Below are positions 1 to 7,826 of a stretch of 50,527 nucleotides of DNA, piece after piece. The notes under the pieces were generated by a model. It was not told where the DNA came from and did not search any database. It worked only from the letters and a program-made list of their open reading frames with translations. The stretch lies in the NCBI RefSeq assembly GCF_030681155.1, contig NZ_JAUXXE010000066.1, positions 1-50,527 on the forward strand, written 5' to 3'. Origin of the DNA: Phenylobacterium sp. Lineage in GTDB: Bacteria; Pseudomonadota; Alphaproteobacteria; Caulobacterales; Caulobacteraceae. The position numbers were made by a program, and so were the translations under genes. Every line of letters begins with the position of its first letter. The stretch's first letter is position 1.

Positions 1-2
1 CC

Positions 3-1040
3 GCCGCCGCCGACCGCGCGCGCGGGCCGGCCGGCCAGCGCGCCAGCACGCTCCCCGGCGCCTTCGCCGCGGGGCTGGCCGGGTTGAACCAGGCGCAAAT
101 CCTGACTGCCCTGCAACAGGGCGCCGGGGAGATCCACGCCGACAGCGTCGATGCGATGCTGCAGTACAACCGTACGAACCGCGCCCAGGTTTCGGGCCGG
201 TTGAGCAACGCCCAGTTGGGCGACGGCAAGCTCTGGGTCGTGGTTGGCGGCGACACCCTGAAGGTCGAGGCCGACGCCCATGCGAGCGGCTATCGCGCCG
301 ACAGCGGCTCGGTGACGATCGGCCTGGACCGCGCCCTGACCGACACCCTGCTGGTCGGCGCGGCGGTCAGCTATGGCGAAACCGAGCTCGACGCCGGGCT
401 GATGGGCGACGGCAAGTCGTTCAGCTATCAGGGCCATGCCTATGCCGGCTGGCGTTCGGGCGACTACTACGTCAACGGCGTCGTCTCGGTCGGGAGCGAC
501 ACCTACAAGACCGCCCGGTCGATCGATTTCTTCACCGGCAGCGAGCGCTTTGCGGCCAAGACGGACGGCGCCTCGCTGGCGGCGGATGTCGAGGCCGGGC
601 GTCACCTGACCTGGGGTCCGGCGGCGGTGACCTTGGCCGCTGGCCTGTCCAGCGACCGGATCGAGCGCGACGGCGTCCAGGAGATGGGCGGCGCCATCGG
701 GGCCTTGGCCTTCGAGGACGAGACCCGGACCGCCGTGCAGGGCCGTATCGGCGCTCTGCTTCGAGCCGAGACGGACGTCTGGTCGGTGAAGGTGAGGCCG
801 CAGGCTTCGCTGTTCGTGATGCAGGAGTTCGGCGACAAGGCTAGCGCCTTCGACACCGCGCTACATGGCGAGCGATTCTCGGTCACCGCGGCCTCGCCGG
901 GGGATACCTCAGTAAAGCTGGCCACGTCGGTCGAGACCGAGCTCTCCGAGCGCACCCGTGTCAGCCTCGGCTATCGCTATGGCTGGTCGGACAACGCCCA
1001 GAGCCATGCGGTGCGGGCCACCGCGGCCATCGCCTGGTAA
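3..1040 (+). CDS. Autotransporter beta-domain protein (3' part, 5' end outside window)
   Basis: The frame is open from the left edge, so this is the C-terminal part (about 345 residues) of a larger protein. A TTG at 84 is the first possible start inside the window, but the coding signal continues to its left. The visible part has a short helical linker (LNQAQILTALQQ) and then about 280 residues of alternating hydrophobic and polar beta strands with conserved glycines, ending in an aromatic residue (AIAW), as expected of a type V secretion translocator barrel. It would insert in the outer membrane and display an N-terminal passenger. The passenger is not visible, so cargo is unknown. It faces yebC tail to tail across a strong hairpin. 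Confidence 0.85.
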   Translation, partial: AAADRARGPAGQRASTLPGAFAAGLAGLNQAQILTALQQGAGEIHADSVDAMLQYNRTNRAQVSGRLSNAQLGDGKLWVVVGGDTLKVEADAHASGYRADSGSVTIGLDRALTDTLLVGAAVSYGETELDAGLMGDGKSFSYQGHAYAGWRSGDYYVNGVVSVGSDTYKTARSIDFFTGSERFAAKTDGASLAADVEAGRHLTWGPAAVTLAAGLSSDRIERDGVQEMGGAIGALAFEDETRTAVQGRIGALLRAETDVWSVKVRPQASLFVMQEFGDKASAFDTALHGERFSVTAASPGDTSVKLATSVETELSERTRVSLGYRYGWSDNAQSHAVRATAAIAW

Positions 1041-1042
1041 TG

Positions 1043-1080
1043 AAAAAGGCGCGCCCGGGGTGACCTGGGCGCGCCCTTCT
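1043..1080. terminator. Bidirectional intrinsic terminator between autotransporter and yebC
   Basis: A perfect 9-bp stem (GGCGCGCCC at 1048-1056 with GGGCGCGCC at 1067-1075) and a 10-nt loop lie between two convergent genes. On the minus strand the hairpin is followed by five U (the A run 1043-1047), so it should end yebC transcripts well. On the plus strand it is followed by CUUCU, a weaker tract. Confidence 0.75.
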
Positions 1081-1124
1081 ATCGACCTGCAGATGTTCGG
1101 CGCGCCGCGGCGAGCCGGCCTTGC

Positions 1125-1868
1125 TCAGCCGAATTTTTCCATGTCTTCGTCGGAGATGTCGTAGTCGCCATAGACGCTCTGGACGTCATCGTCGTCTTCG
1201 AGGGCGTCGACCAGCTTCATCAGGGTGGCGACGGGATCGCCGCTGATTGGGGTCAGGTTCTTGGCGCGCCAGATGATCTTGGTGGACTTGGCCTCGCCGA
1301 GCACGCCTTCCAGCGCCGCGGCGACTTCGGCGAAGTCCTCATAGGCGGTGTAGATGATGTGGCTCTCTTCGTCGGACTCCACGTCCTGGGCGCCGGCTTC
1401 GATGGCCGCTTCCATGACCTTGTCTTCCGAGCCGACCTTGGCCGGGTAGGTGAGCTCGCCGAGGCGGTCGAACTGGAACGAGACCGATCCGCTGGCGCCG
1501 AGGTTGCCGCCGTTCTTGGAGAAGATCGTGCGGATGTTGGCCGCCGCGCGGTTGCGGTTGTCGGTCAGGCCCTCGACGATGATCGCCACGCCGCCTGGAC
1601 CGAAGCCCTCGTAGCGCACCTCGTCGTAGCTTTCGCCGTCGCCGCCGGCGCCCTTCTTGATCGCGCGGTCGATGTTGTCCTTGGGCATCGACTCGGCCTT
1701 GGCGTTGGCGACGGCCAATCGAAGGCGCGCGTTCATGGCGGGATCGGGCAGGCCAGCCTTGGCGGCCACGGTGATCTCGCGCGATAGCTTGGAGAACAGC
1801 TTGGACCTGACCGCGTCGGCGCGGCCTTTACGGTGCATGATGTTCTTGAACTTGGAATGTCCGGCCAT
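1125..1868 (-). CDS. yebC: YebC/PmpR family protein (translation factor or DNA-binding regulator)
   Basis: 247 residues, the usual family length. It starts with the diagnostic [10 protein letters not shown] and continues with [15 protein letters not shown] and [13 protein letters not shown], the classic YebC N-terminal helical domain; the C-terminal half ends in an acidic tail (DEDMEKFG). Members of the family have been described both as transcriptional regulators (PmpR) and, more recently, as factors that relieve ribosome stalling. In many Proteobacteria yebC lies beside ruvC; here the downstream neighbour is an unrelated autotransporter gene on the other strand, so that linkage is not seen. 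A LexA-like box sits 10 nt before the start codon. Confidence 0.95.
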   Translation of the reverse strand: MAGHSKFKNIMHRKGRADAVRSKLFSKLSREITVAAKAGLPDPAMNARLRLAVANAKAESMPKDNIDRAIKKGAGGDGESYDEVRYEGFGPGGVAIIVEGLTDNRNRAAANIRTIFSKNGGNLGASGSVSFQFDRLGELTYPAKVGSEDKVMEAAIEAGAQDVESDEESHIIYTAYEDFAEVAAALEGVLGEAKSTKIIWRAKNLTPISGDPVATLMKLVDALEDDDDVQSVYGDYDISDEDMEKFG

Positions 1869-1878
1869 GGGTCTCTCT

Positions 1879-1893
1879 GAACGTTCAGTGTTC
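1879..1893 (-). promoter_or_regulatory. LexA-like SOS box (GAAC-N7-GTTC) before yebC
   Basis: Read on the minus strand the site is GAACACTGAACGTTC, two half-sites separated by seven bases, 10 nt before the yebC ATG. The best-known alphaproteobacterial LexA operator is a direct repeat GTTC-N7-GTTC; the form here is the palindromic variant, so the match is suggestive. A perfect 12-nt palindrome CTGAACGTTCAG (1877-1888) overlaps it and could be the real recognition unit. Confidence 0.4.
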
Positions 1894-1970
1894 GGCTTCT
1901 AACCTTGCCCGCGTCCGAGCGCCAGTCGGCCGGAACCTTGAGCGGTCGCATGGGTTAGGAGGGGCGCACG

Positions 1971-1988
1971 ATGGAGCCAAGGCCATGA
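1971..1988 (+). CDS. Five-codon leader ORF (MEPRP) coupled to the next gene
   Basis: ATG at 1971 is preceded by an excellent Shine-Dalgarno AGGAGGGG (1957-1964) at 6-nt spacing. Translation gives only M-E-P-R-P, then TGA at 1986-1988, which overlaps the ATG at 1985 as ATGA. The strong ribosome site is too far from 1985 (20 nt) to serve it directly, so ribosomes would terminate on the mini-ORF and restart. Whether the peptide matters or only the coupling is unknown. Confidence 0.4.
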   Translation: MEPRP

Positions 1989-2206
1989 GCGATTACTTCG
2001 AAGACACCCTAGGCGATGAGCCGGACGCCGCGGTAGTGCGTTGGATGGACCGGCCGCCACTGCATGTAGGGGCAGCGGCCTTATCCAGCGCTGTGGCTGG
2101 GGCGTTTCTGCTGGGGGCCGTGGCGGCCTTTGGGCTGATGGCGCTGTCGGGCCGGTTTACGGCTGAACCGACAGTTCGCAATCGAATCTCTCGATTGCTC
2201 CACTAG
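1985..2206 (+). CDS. Small single-pass membrane protein of unknown function
   Basis: 73 residues. The N-terminal ~25 residues are acidic (SDYFEDTLGDEPD) and are followed by one clear hydrophobic segment at about residues 29-54 (AAALSSAVAGAFLLGAVAAF) and a short basic tail, suggesting a bitopic inner-membrane protein. No family is recognised. The start is fixed by the ATGA overlap with the leader ORF at 1971. The last 50 nt overlap the 3' end of the convergent phosphatase gene. Confidence 0.6.
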   Translation: MSDYFEDTLGDEPDAAVVRWMDRPPLHVGAAALSSAVAGAFLLGAVAAFGLMALSGRFTAEPTVRNRISRLLH

Positions 2207-2747
2207 CCAGGCGGTAGATCGCGTCCTGCGGAACCGGCTGAGTCCAGGTTTCTGAGCGCGGCAGGCCCAGATAGGCGCCGCGCACGACGCGCCCCGAGCC
2301 GCCGTGGCAAACCACGATCACCTTGCGTTCCGGCTCGGGCGGCAGGTCGGCCAACCATTCGGCGATCCTGCTCTCGACCGAGTCGTAGGTCTCACCGTCT
2401 GGAGCGGCGAACTGCCAGTCGCCGCGGCCGAAGGTGTCGGGGAACTCGGCGGCCAGTTCGTCGCGCAGCCGCCCGTCCCATTGGCCGAACGACACCTCGA
2501 TCACCCGGCGGTCGGTCTCGACCGGCAGGCCAAGGTGCTCGCCGATGATTTGAGCGGTGTGCTGGGCGCGGCCAAGCGGACTGGCGATGATGCGCCAGCC
2601 GTCCTCGCCGCCCACCTGGCGCTTCAACAGATGTCCGACGGCGTGGGCCTGGGCCCGGCCCAACGCCGTCAGCGGAGAGTCCATGTGACCCTGCTGCCGG
2701 CGCTCGGCGTTGAACTCGGTTTCGCCGTGCCGGACGAGATAGATCAT
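2157..2747 (-). CDS. Histidine phosphatase family protein (phosphoglycerate-mutase-like), copy 2
   Basis: 196 residues. The phosphohistidine motif RHGET is at residues 6-10, a second conserved acidic block EVSFGQWDG near residue 85 and the late catalytic His in VVCHGGSGRVVRG. The fold hydrolyses phosphomonoesters through a phosphohistidine intermediate; the substrate (sugar phosphate, nucleotide or cobalamin precursor) cannot be read from sequence. Its start overlaps the stop of the upstream paralogue by 4 nt (ATGA), so the two are translationally coupled. The two share the same layout and near-identical C-terminal wording (GAYLGL, PQDAI.RLA), pointing to tandem duplication. Confidence 0.9.
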   Translation of the reverse strand: MIYLVRHGETEFNAERRQQGHMDSPLTALGRAQAHAVGHLLKRQVGGEDGWRIIASPLGRAQHTAQIIGEHLGLPVETDRRVIEVSFGQWDGRLRDELAAEFPDTFGRGDWQFAAPDGETYDSVESRIAEWLADLPPEPERKVIVVCHGGSGRVVRGAYLGLPRSETWTQPVPQDAIYRLASGAIERFDCELSVQP

Positions 2748-3328
2748 GCGGTGACCTCAGCGCAGGAGAGCCGTTGGACGGCGCCCTCCGCCAGCCGGAA
2801 GATCGCATCCTGGGGCATATCCTGGGCCAAGGTTTCTTCGTGCGAAAGCCCCAGATAGGCGCCGCGCAGCAGGCTGCCGGAGACGCCGTGGGCGACTGCG
2901 ATCAGCTTGCGCGGCTCAGGCGCCTGGGCGGCCAGCCACGGGCGCACGCGGCCATCGACATCTTCGAACCGCTCGCCCTCCGGAGCCTGGAAGAACCAGT
3001 CGCGGCCGGCGAAGGCGCCCGGATGTTCCTTGGCCAGATCGGCGTAGAGCCGGTCTTCCCACGCGCCGCAGCCGACCTCGATCAGGGCCGGCTCGATCTC
3101 GACCTCGAGACCCAGCGTCGCCCCGACGATGGCGGCCGACTGGCGGGTCCGCTTGAGCGGGCTGGCCAGCAGCCGCCAGCCGGCGGTGTCGGTGATCTCA
3201 GCTTTCAGCAGGTCGGCCATGGCCTGGGCCTGGGCCATGCCGAGGTCGGTCAGCTGGGATTCCAGCTGACCCTGCATCCGGCCCTCGTGGTTGTAGTTCG
3301 TCTGACCGTGGCGCAGCAGGTAGATCAT
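2744..3328 (-). CDS. Histidine phosphatase family protein (phosphoglycerate-mutase-like), copy 1
   Basis: 194 residues with RHGQT at 6-10, EVGCGAWED around residue 84 and [17 protein letters not shown] near residue 148, so all catalytic blocks of the branch are present. It is the upstream member of the tandem pair, overlapping the next gene by 4 nt at 2744-2747 and the preceding SDR gene by 4 nt at 3325-3328. Co-expression with an oxidoreductase and a hydrolase suggests small-molecule catabolism or repair, but this is inference; the substrate is unknown. Confidence 0.9.
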   Translation of the reverse strand: MIYLLRHGQTNYNHEGRMQGQLESQLTDLGMAQAQAMADLLKAEITDTAGWRLLASPLKRTRQSAAIVGATLGLEVEIEPALIEVGCGAWEDRLYADLAKEHPGAFAGRDWFFQAPEGERFEDVDGRVRPWLAAQAPEPRKLIAVAHGVSGSLLRGAYLGLSHEETLAQDMPQDAIFRLAEGAVQRLSCAEVTA

Positions 3329-4110
3329 CGCTTGCGACGCACCACCGGGTGGGACGAGGACAGGCCGCCGTCTACGACGATGGCCTGACCGTTGACGTAG
3401 GAGCTTTCGTCCGAGGCCAGGAACAGGGCCGCGTTGGCGATCTCGATGGGCACGCCGCCCCGCAGCAGCGGGTTCAACTGGCCGATCTTGTCCTCGTTGC
3501 CGCGCGCGCGGGCGCCGTCGAAGATCGGCTGGGTCATGCCGGTTTCGATAAGGCCGGGGCAGATGGCGTTGACGCGCACGCCGGTGCCGTAGAATTCGTT
3601 CGCCGAGGTCTGGGCCAGGTTGATCACGCCCGCCTTGGACGCCGAATAGGGCGAGCCGCCAGCGCCCGAACGGATGCCGGCGACCGACGCGGTGCAGATG
3701 ATCGAGCCCTTGCCCTTGGGGATCATGTAGCGCGAGGCGTGCTTCACGGCCAGGAAGGCGCCGATCAGGTTCACGCGCAGGATCTCGGCCCAGAAGGCGG
3801 CGTCCTGTTCGTCGAAGGTGGTCCAGCCGCCGGAGATCCCGGCATTGGCCCAGACCACGTCGAGGCCGCCGTACTCGGAGACCGCGCGGCCGATCAGGCT
3901 CTCGACAAAGGCTTCCTCACCGGCGTCGCCGACCAGGGGGATAGCCTTGCCGCCGGCCTCGGCCACCAGCTTGGCGGTCTCGTTCACGCTGTCCATCTTG
4001 TCGGCGATGACCAGGCTGGCGCCCTCGGCGGCGAACAGCAGCGAGCTGGCGCGGCCGATGCCCGAACCGGCGCCGGTGATGACGGCGGTCTTGCCGGAAA
4101 GACGTCCCAT
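3325..4110 (-). CDS. Short-chain dehydrogenase/reductase (classical SDR)
   Basis: 261 residues, typical of classical SDRs. The cofactor motif [10 protein letters not shown] is at 12-21, NAG at 89-91, the catalytic Ser at 142 and YSASK with Tyr155 and Lys159; ADK after the second beta strand (residues 36-38) suggests NAD preference. It interconverts a hydroxyl and a carbonyl on an unidentified substrate. It is translationally coupled to the downstream phosphatase (4-nt overlap) and follows the alpha/beta hydrolase gene by 22 nt, so it is an internal gene of a leftward operon. Confidence 0.92.
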   Translation of the reverse strand: MGRLSGKTAVITGAGSGIGRASSLLFAAEGASLVIADKMDSVNETAKLVAEAGGKAIPLVGDAGEEAFVESLIGRAVSEYGGLDVVWANAGISGGWTTFDEQDAAFWAEILRVNLIGAFLAVKHASRYMIPKGKGSIICTASVAGIRSGAGGSPYSASKAGVINLAQTSANEFYGTGVRVNAICPGLIETGMTQPIFDGARARGNEDKIGQLNPLLRGGVPIEIANAALFLASDESSYVNGQAIVVDGGLSSSHPVVRRKR

Positions 4111-4132
4111 GGGAATTCCTCTTCGTTAAGCT

Positions 4133-4966
4133 TCAGGCGCGCGCAGCGGCGGCCAGGATGGCGTCGATGACGGTGTCGTAGAGGGCAGGCGGCACATCGT
4201 GGCCCATGCCCGGAATGATGCGCAGTTCGGCGCCTGGAATGGTCTTGGCGGTCGCCTCGCCGCCGATCGGCTTGATCAGGGGATCATCGGCGCCATGCAG
4301 CACGACGGTCGGCACGGAGAGCTTGGAGAGTCGCTCGGTGCGGTCGCCGTCCGCGCGGATCGCCCCCATCTGGCGGGCCGAGCCGGTCGGATTGAAGGCT
4401 CGCGCATGTTCGGCGATGGCGCGTTCGCGCAGGGCGCCTTCGGGCCAGGGATAGCCGGGGCTGCCGATGGTCAGGGCGTTGTTCACGCCGTGGGACAGGA
4501 ACGTCTCATAGTCAGCCTTTGGATCGGGCGGGGCGACGGAGAGCACCAGGCCCGCTTCCGGCGTCGGGTCCATCGTGCCCGGCGCGCCGCTGGACGACAT
4601 GATCGAGGTCAGCGACAGCACGCGATCTGGATGCTCGATGGCGACGGCCTGGCTGATCATCCCGCCCATGGAGACGCCGGCCACGTGGGCCTTGTCCGCG
4701 CCCACGGAGTCGAGGACGGCGACCGCGTCGGCGGCCATGTCGGAGAGGCTGTAGGTGTCGCCCGGCTTGAACCATGTCGAGAGGCCGGTGTCGCGGTTGT
4801 CGAAGCGGATCACGCGGTAGCCGCAGGCGGCCAGCTTCTCGCACAAGTCCGCGGGCCAGCGGGTCATTTGTGAGCCCAGGCCGTTGATCAGCAGGACGGT
4901 CGGGGCGGTGTCGGCGCCGAAGGTCTCGTACTCGATCTCGGCGGTCGCGGACTTGGCTTTGGGCAT
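4133..4966 (-). CDS. Alpha/beta-fold hydrolase
   Basis: 277 residues. The nucleophile elbow GVSMGG places the catalytic Ser at 99; an Asp in HGADDPLIKP and a His in GMGHDVP complete the triad. The oxyanion region LLINGLGSQ (25-33) is typical of esterases, lactonases and related hydrolases. Cytoplasmic, no signal peptide. It is the first gene of the tightly packed part of the leftward operon, separated from the dehydrogenase gene at 5127 by 160 nt that hold a palindromic repeat. Confidence 0.9.
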   Translation of the reverse strand: MPKAKSATAEIEYETFGADTAPTVLLINGLGSQMTRWPADLCEKLAACGYRVIRFDNRDTGLSTWFKPGDTYSLSDMAADAVAVLDSVGADKAHVAGVSMGGMISQAVAIEHPDRVLSLTSIMSSSGAPGTMDPTPEAGLVLSVAPPDPKADYETFLSHGVNNALTIGSPGYPWPEGALRERAIAEHARAFNPTGSARQMGAIRADGDRTERLSKLSVPTVVLHGADDPLIKPIGGEATAKTIPGAELRIIPGMGHDVPPALYDTVIDAILAAAARA

Positions 4967-4985
4967 GGCGGTCCTTTTCGTGAGT

Positions 4986-5110
4986 CCTCTCCCTTGGGAG
5001 AGGCTAGGTGAGGGGGCGACGCGGAGCGGCGCTCTGCGGTTGTTCGGGCAGGCGATGCGGCTGAGAGGCCCCCCTCGCCCTACCTCTCCCCCCGCAAGAG
5101 GGGGGAGAGG
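4986..5110. repeat. Palindromic intergenic repeat, CCTCTCCC/GGGAGAGG family, copy 1
   Basis: The left end is an 8-bp hairpin (4986-4993 with 4996-5003) and the right end a perfect 11-bp hairpin (5083-5093 with 5100-5110). Between them are oppositely oriented G-rich and C-rich segments, so the ~125-nt unit can also fold end to end. The same end hairpins recur at 11177-11295, and a half unit at 31414-31431. It sits between two same-strand genes and may shape or end the mRNA there. Confidence 0.7.
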
Positions 5111-5126
5111 AGAGTTGGTTGGTCTC

Positions 5127-6092
5127 TTACGGGACCATGACCACGCGGCCGACGGCGGCGCGGCTTTCGATGTAGGCGTGGGCGGCGGCGGCGTCGGACA
5201 GGGAGAAGACCTTGTCGATCACCACTTCCAGTTCGCCCTTGGCGGCGTCTTCGATCAGTTGCTGGATGTTGTTGTGGACGCGGTCGGTGCCGATCTCGGC
5301 GCCGAGGAACACACCCGACAGGCTGCGGTTGCCGCCCATCATCGAGCCGACATCGACGACCATCGGCTCACGGCCGGCGGCGCCGACCATCGAGACACGG
5401 CCGCGATAGGCCAGGGCGTTGATCGAGCCTTGCAGGGTGGGGCCGCCGACGGAGTCGACGATCACGTCCACGCCCTTGTTGTCGGTGAGGCGCTTGGCTT
5501 CGGTCACCACGTCGTCGCGGCTGTAGTTGATGCCGTGGTCGAGGCCGAGGCGCTTGAGGGCCTCCAGCCGCTCGTCGGACGAGGCGGTGGCCAGGATCAG
5601 GCCCGCGCCGGCCCGCTTGGCGAGCTGAATGGCGGCGACGCCGACGCCCGACGCGCCGGCCTGGATCAGGACGGTCTCGCCTGGCTGCATGCGGCCGAAC
5701 TCGAACAGGCAGTCATGGGCGGTGCCGAAGGTCACCGGAATGGCGGCGGCCTTTTTCATGTCGTAGCCGTCCGGCACAACCCAGCAATTACGGGCGGGAA
5801 CGGCGCGCAGGGCGGCGTGGCTGCCCCAGCTGTTCAGGGTGGCGACCTTCTGGCCGACCTTCAGGTGGGTGACTTCCGAACCGATCTCGATGATCTCGCC
5901 GGAGGCTTGGTAGCCGACCACGTGCGGATTGGTCATCAGCTTGCCGCCGAAGCGGCTAAGGACGTCGCCGCCTTCGATGGCGATCGCCTCGACCTTGATG
6001 ATCACGCCCTTGGGGTGGCACTGCGGGTCCGGGATTTCCTCGTATTTCAGGACTTCCGGACCGCCGGTCTCATAATACACGGCAGCTTTCAT
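5127..6092 (-). CDS. Zinc-independent alcohol dehydrogenase / quinone oxidoreductase-like (MDR superfamily)
   Basis: 321 residues. GroES-like N-terminal domain (MKAAVYYETGGPEVLKYEE), nucleotide-binding AGASGVGVAAIQLAKR at 145-160, and a C-terminal quinone-reductase signature near GRVVMVP. The structural-zinc cysteine cluster is missing, so it belongs with NADPH:quinone oxidoreductases (QOR) that reduce quinones or activated C=C bonds. The ATG has a good ribosome site (AGGAGAG) in an AT-rich leader, and an operator-like palindrome lies 21 nt upstream, suggesting repressor control. Confidence 0.9.
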   Translation of the reverse strand: MKAAVYYETGGPEVLKYEEIPDPQCHPKGVIIKVEAIAIEGGDVLSRFGGKLMTNPHVVGYQASGEIIEIGSEVTHLKVGQKVATLNSWGSHAALRAVPARNCWVVPDGYDMKKAAAIPVTFGTAHDCLFEFGRMQPGETVLIQAGASGVGVAAIQLAKRAGAGLILATASSDERLEALKRLGLDHGINYSRDDVVTEAKRLTDNKGVDVIVDSVGGPTLQGSINALAYRGRVSMVGAAGREPMVVDVGSMMGGNRSLSGVFLGAEIGTDRVHNNIQQLIEDAAKGELEVVIDKVFSLSDAAAAHAYIESRAAVGRVVMVP

Positions 6093-6677
6093 GGGGCCTC
6101 TCCTAATGAATTAAACAATTGTTTGATGGGGCAGCTAACCGAGTCCCGCGGCCGGACGCAAGGGAAAGCGGGGGGCGGCGAGCATCGTGTTTGAGCCGGC
6201 ATAGTGCATTTGCGTCATGCGGCGCTTTGGCGCGGCGTGGTCCACTGGGGTTCAATGATTCCGGCGCTCGGGGGGCATCCCGCACGACCGGTCTCCCGCG
6301 ACGGTCACGGCGATCAGGCGAACACGCCCTGGTCGGCGAGATCCAGGATCCGCCGTCACATTCGCCCCACCCAGCGCCGGCGGCGGGTCCTAATCGCAAC
6401 AGCGCCCTCGTCGGGGGCTAGCACTGCCAGGAGGCGCGGCGACGCTCGGTCGCCACGCAGGCCGATCTCGGGGGAGATGAGGTCCGCTCCTGGGAGACGG
6501 ACGCGGTTCTAGATGAGCCGCGTCCGTGACTTCTCGCCTCCGAAGCGGTCAAGCGCGCCCTCCAGGTGACAGGCCGCCAGAAATGCGAAGCCGCTGGCCG
6601 GCCGGTTCGTGACAATTTCGTTGCAGTGCGACACGGTCCGCCGCGATCCGTTTACCGGGTTCGGGACTTGGGGTTTC
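6093..6677. other. 585-nt region without a convincing gene
   Basis: Apart from the palindrome at 6113-6124, I find no ORF with plausible composition. Open frames on both strands are Arg/Ser/Pro-rich and resemble antisense reading of GC-rich DNA. Parts (for example the minus strand around 6510-6620) look mildly coding-like, so a decayed gene is possible but not identifiable. Confidence 0.4.
6113..6124 (-). promoter_or_regulatory. Perfect palindrome AAACAATTGTTT before the dehydrogenase gene
   Basis: The 12-nt perfect palindrome lies 21-32 nt upstream of the start codon, in a small AT-rich island inside very GC-rich DNA. Sites of this composition and position are typical of TetR-family repressor operators at genes for redox or fatty-acid enzymes. 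No TetR gene is in the window, so the binding protein is unknown. Confidence 0.45.
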
Positions 6678-7679
6678 ATGGGCGATCTACTGTCGTCGCG
6701 CGCGGATGTCCGCGACATCTACAGCGGGTTCGCCGGCGAGCCCCTGCACGAACCGCGTACGCCGCGCCTCGGGCCGGCGGCCTCCGCACGCCTGCCGGTC
6801 AAGGATGGCGCGGGCTATTGGGACGTGGTCCGGCTCTATGACCACCTGCTCGTCTGCGTGGCCGACAGCAGCTACAACGACGACTACATCTTGCCGATCC
6901 ATGTGCCGGAAGACTTGGTTTCGCTCCGGTTCGTGGTGGCCGGCGCCGTCGGGCTGCAGGACGCGGGCCCGAACGCGATGCGGGTCGAAAAGGGGCAAGC
7001 CTCGGTGCTGACCTTGCCGGCGGACGGCGACTTCGACCTGAACATTCACGGCCGCGAGCGGCTGACCTCCCTGACCCTGCATCTCCACGCCGGCAAGCTG
7101 GCCAGCGTGATAGGCATGGAGCCGGACGAACTGCCTGTCGCCTTGCGAAATCTCGACCTGCCCAGTCAGGGCTTCCATCACCTGGGCATGCGCCTGACCC
7201 ACGGCATGGAGGCGGCGGTGCGCGACATCGTCAGCGCCTCGTTCCAGGGCAGCCTGCGGCAGCGCTACCTCGAGGCCAAGGTCATGGAGGTGCTCTGCCT
7301 GCTGGTCGACGCCGTCGAGACCAGCGAACGCGGCGAGCGATCCGCGCCGCCGCTGCGCCACGCCGACCGCGGCGGTCTCTACGCCGCGCGCGACATCCTG
7401 ATCGCCGAGTTCGCCGAGCCGCCGACCATCGACGCCCTGGCGCGGCGCGTCGGTCTGAACCGCACCAAGCTGCAGCGCGGGTTCAAGGAGATGTTCGGGG
7501 CCACGGTGTTCGAGTTCTGCCTGGCCCGGCGGATGGAGCTGGCCCGGGGATTGCTGCTGGACGGCGGCATGACGATCTCCGAGATCGCCGAAACCGTCGG
7601 CTATGAGCATCCGACGAACTTCACCGCCGCCTTCCGCCGGCGCTTCAACGCCTTGCCCAAGGACTACCGACGCGGGTAG
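6678..7679 (+). CDS. AraC family transcriptional regulator (PchR-like)
   Basis: 333 residues from the ATG at 6678; a GTG at 6609 would add 23 residues without a better ribosome site. The C-terminal ~100 residues hold two helix-turn-helix units, IDALARRVGLNRTKLQRGFK and ISEIAETVGYEHPTNFTAAF, ending in the family motif RRRFNALPKDYR. The N-terminal half is a sensing domain without a recognised name. The wording of the HTH region is like PchR-type regulators, which control TonB-dependent receptor genes, and a receptor gene starts 148 nt downstream on the same strand. Direct control of that receptor is the natural inference. Confidence 0.9.
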   Translation: MGDLLSSRADVRDIYSGFAGEPLHEPRTPRLGPAASARLPVKDGAGYWDVVRLYDHLLVCVADSSYNDDYILPIHVPEDLVSLRFVVAGAVGLQDAGPNAMRVEKGQASVLTLPADGDFDLNIHGRERLTSLTLHLHAGKLASVIGMEPDELPVALRNLDLPSQGFHHLGMRLTHGMEAAVRDIVSASFQGSLRQRYLEAKVMEVLCLLVDAVETSERGERSAPPLRHADRGGLYAARDILIAEFAEPPTIDALARRVGLNRTKLQRGFKEMFGATVFEFCLARRMELARGLLLDGGMTISEIAETVGYEHPTNFTAAFRRRFNALPKDYRRG

Positions 7680-7826
7680 CGGCGAGGAACTCTCGGCGAA
7701 AAAAGCCGATTGACTGCATTTCGCATCGAAATTGCTGCTCTCCGGATCATTTCCCCGCGCGCGACCTGCCTATGGTCCCGCCTCGAATTTGCGCGACGCC
7801 GCGCTGGGTCTCGGGAGGGGATTTCC

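Noticed and set aside
3349..4170. Long plus-strand frame opposite the SDR gene
   Set aside because: High-GC antisense shadow without motifs; the minus-strand SDR has all its catalytic residues.
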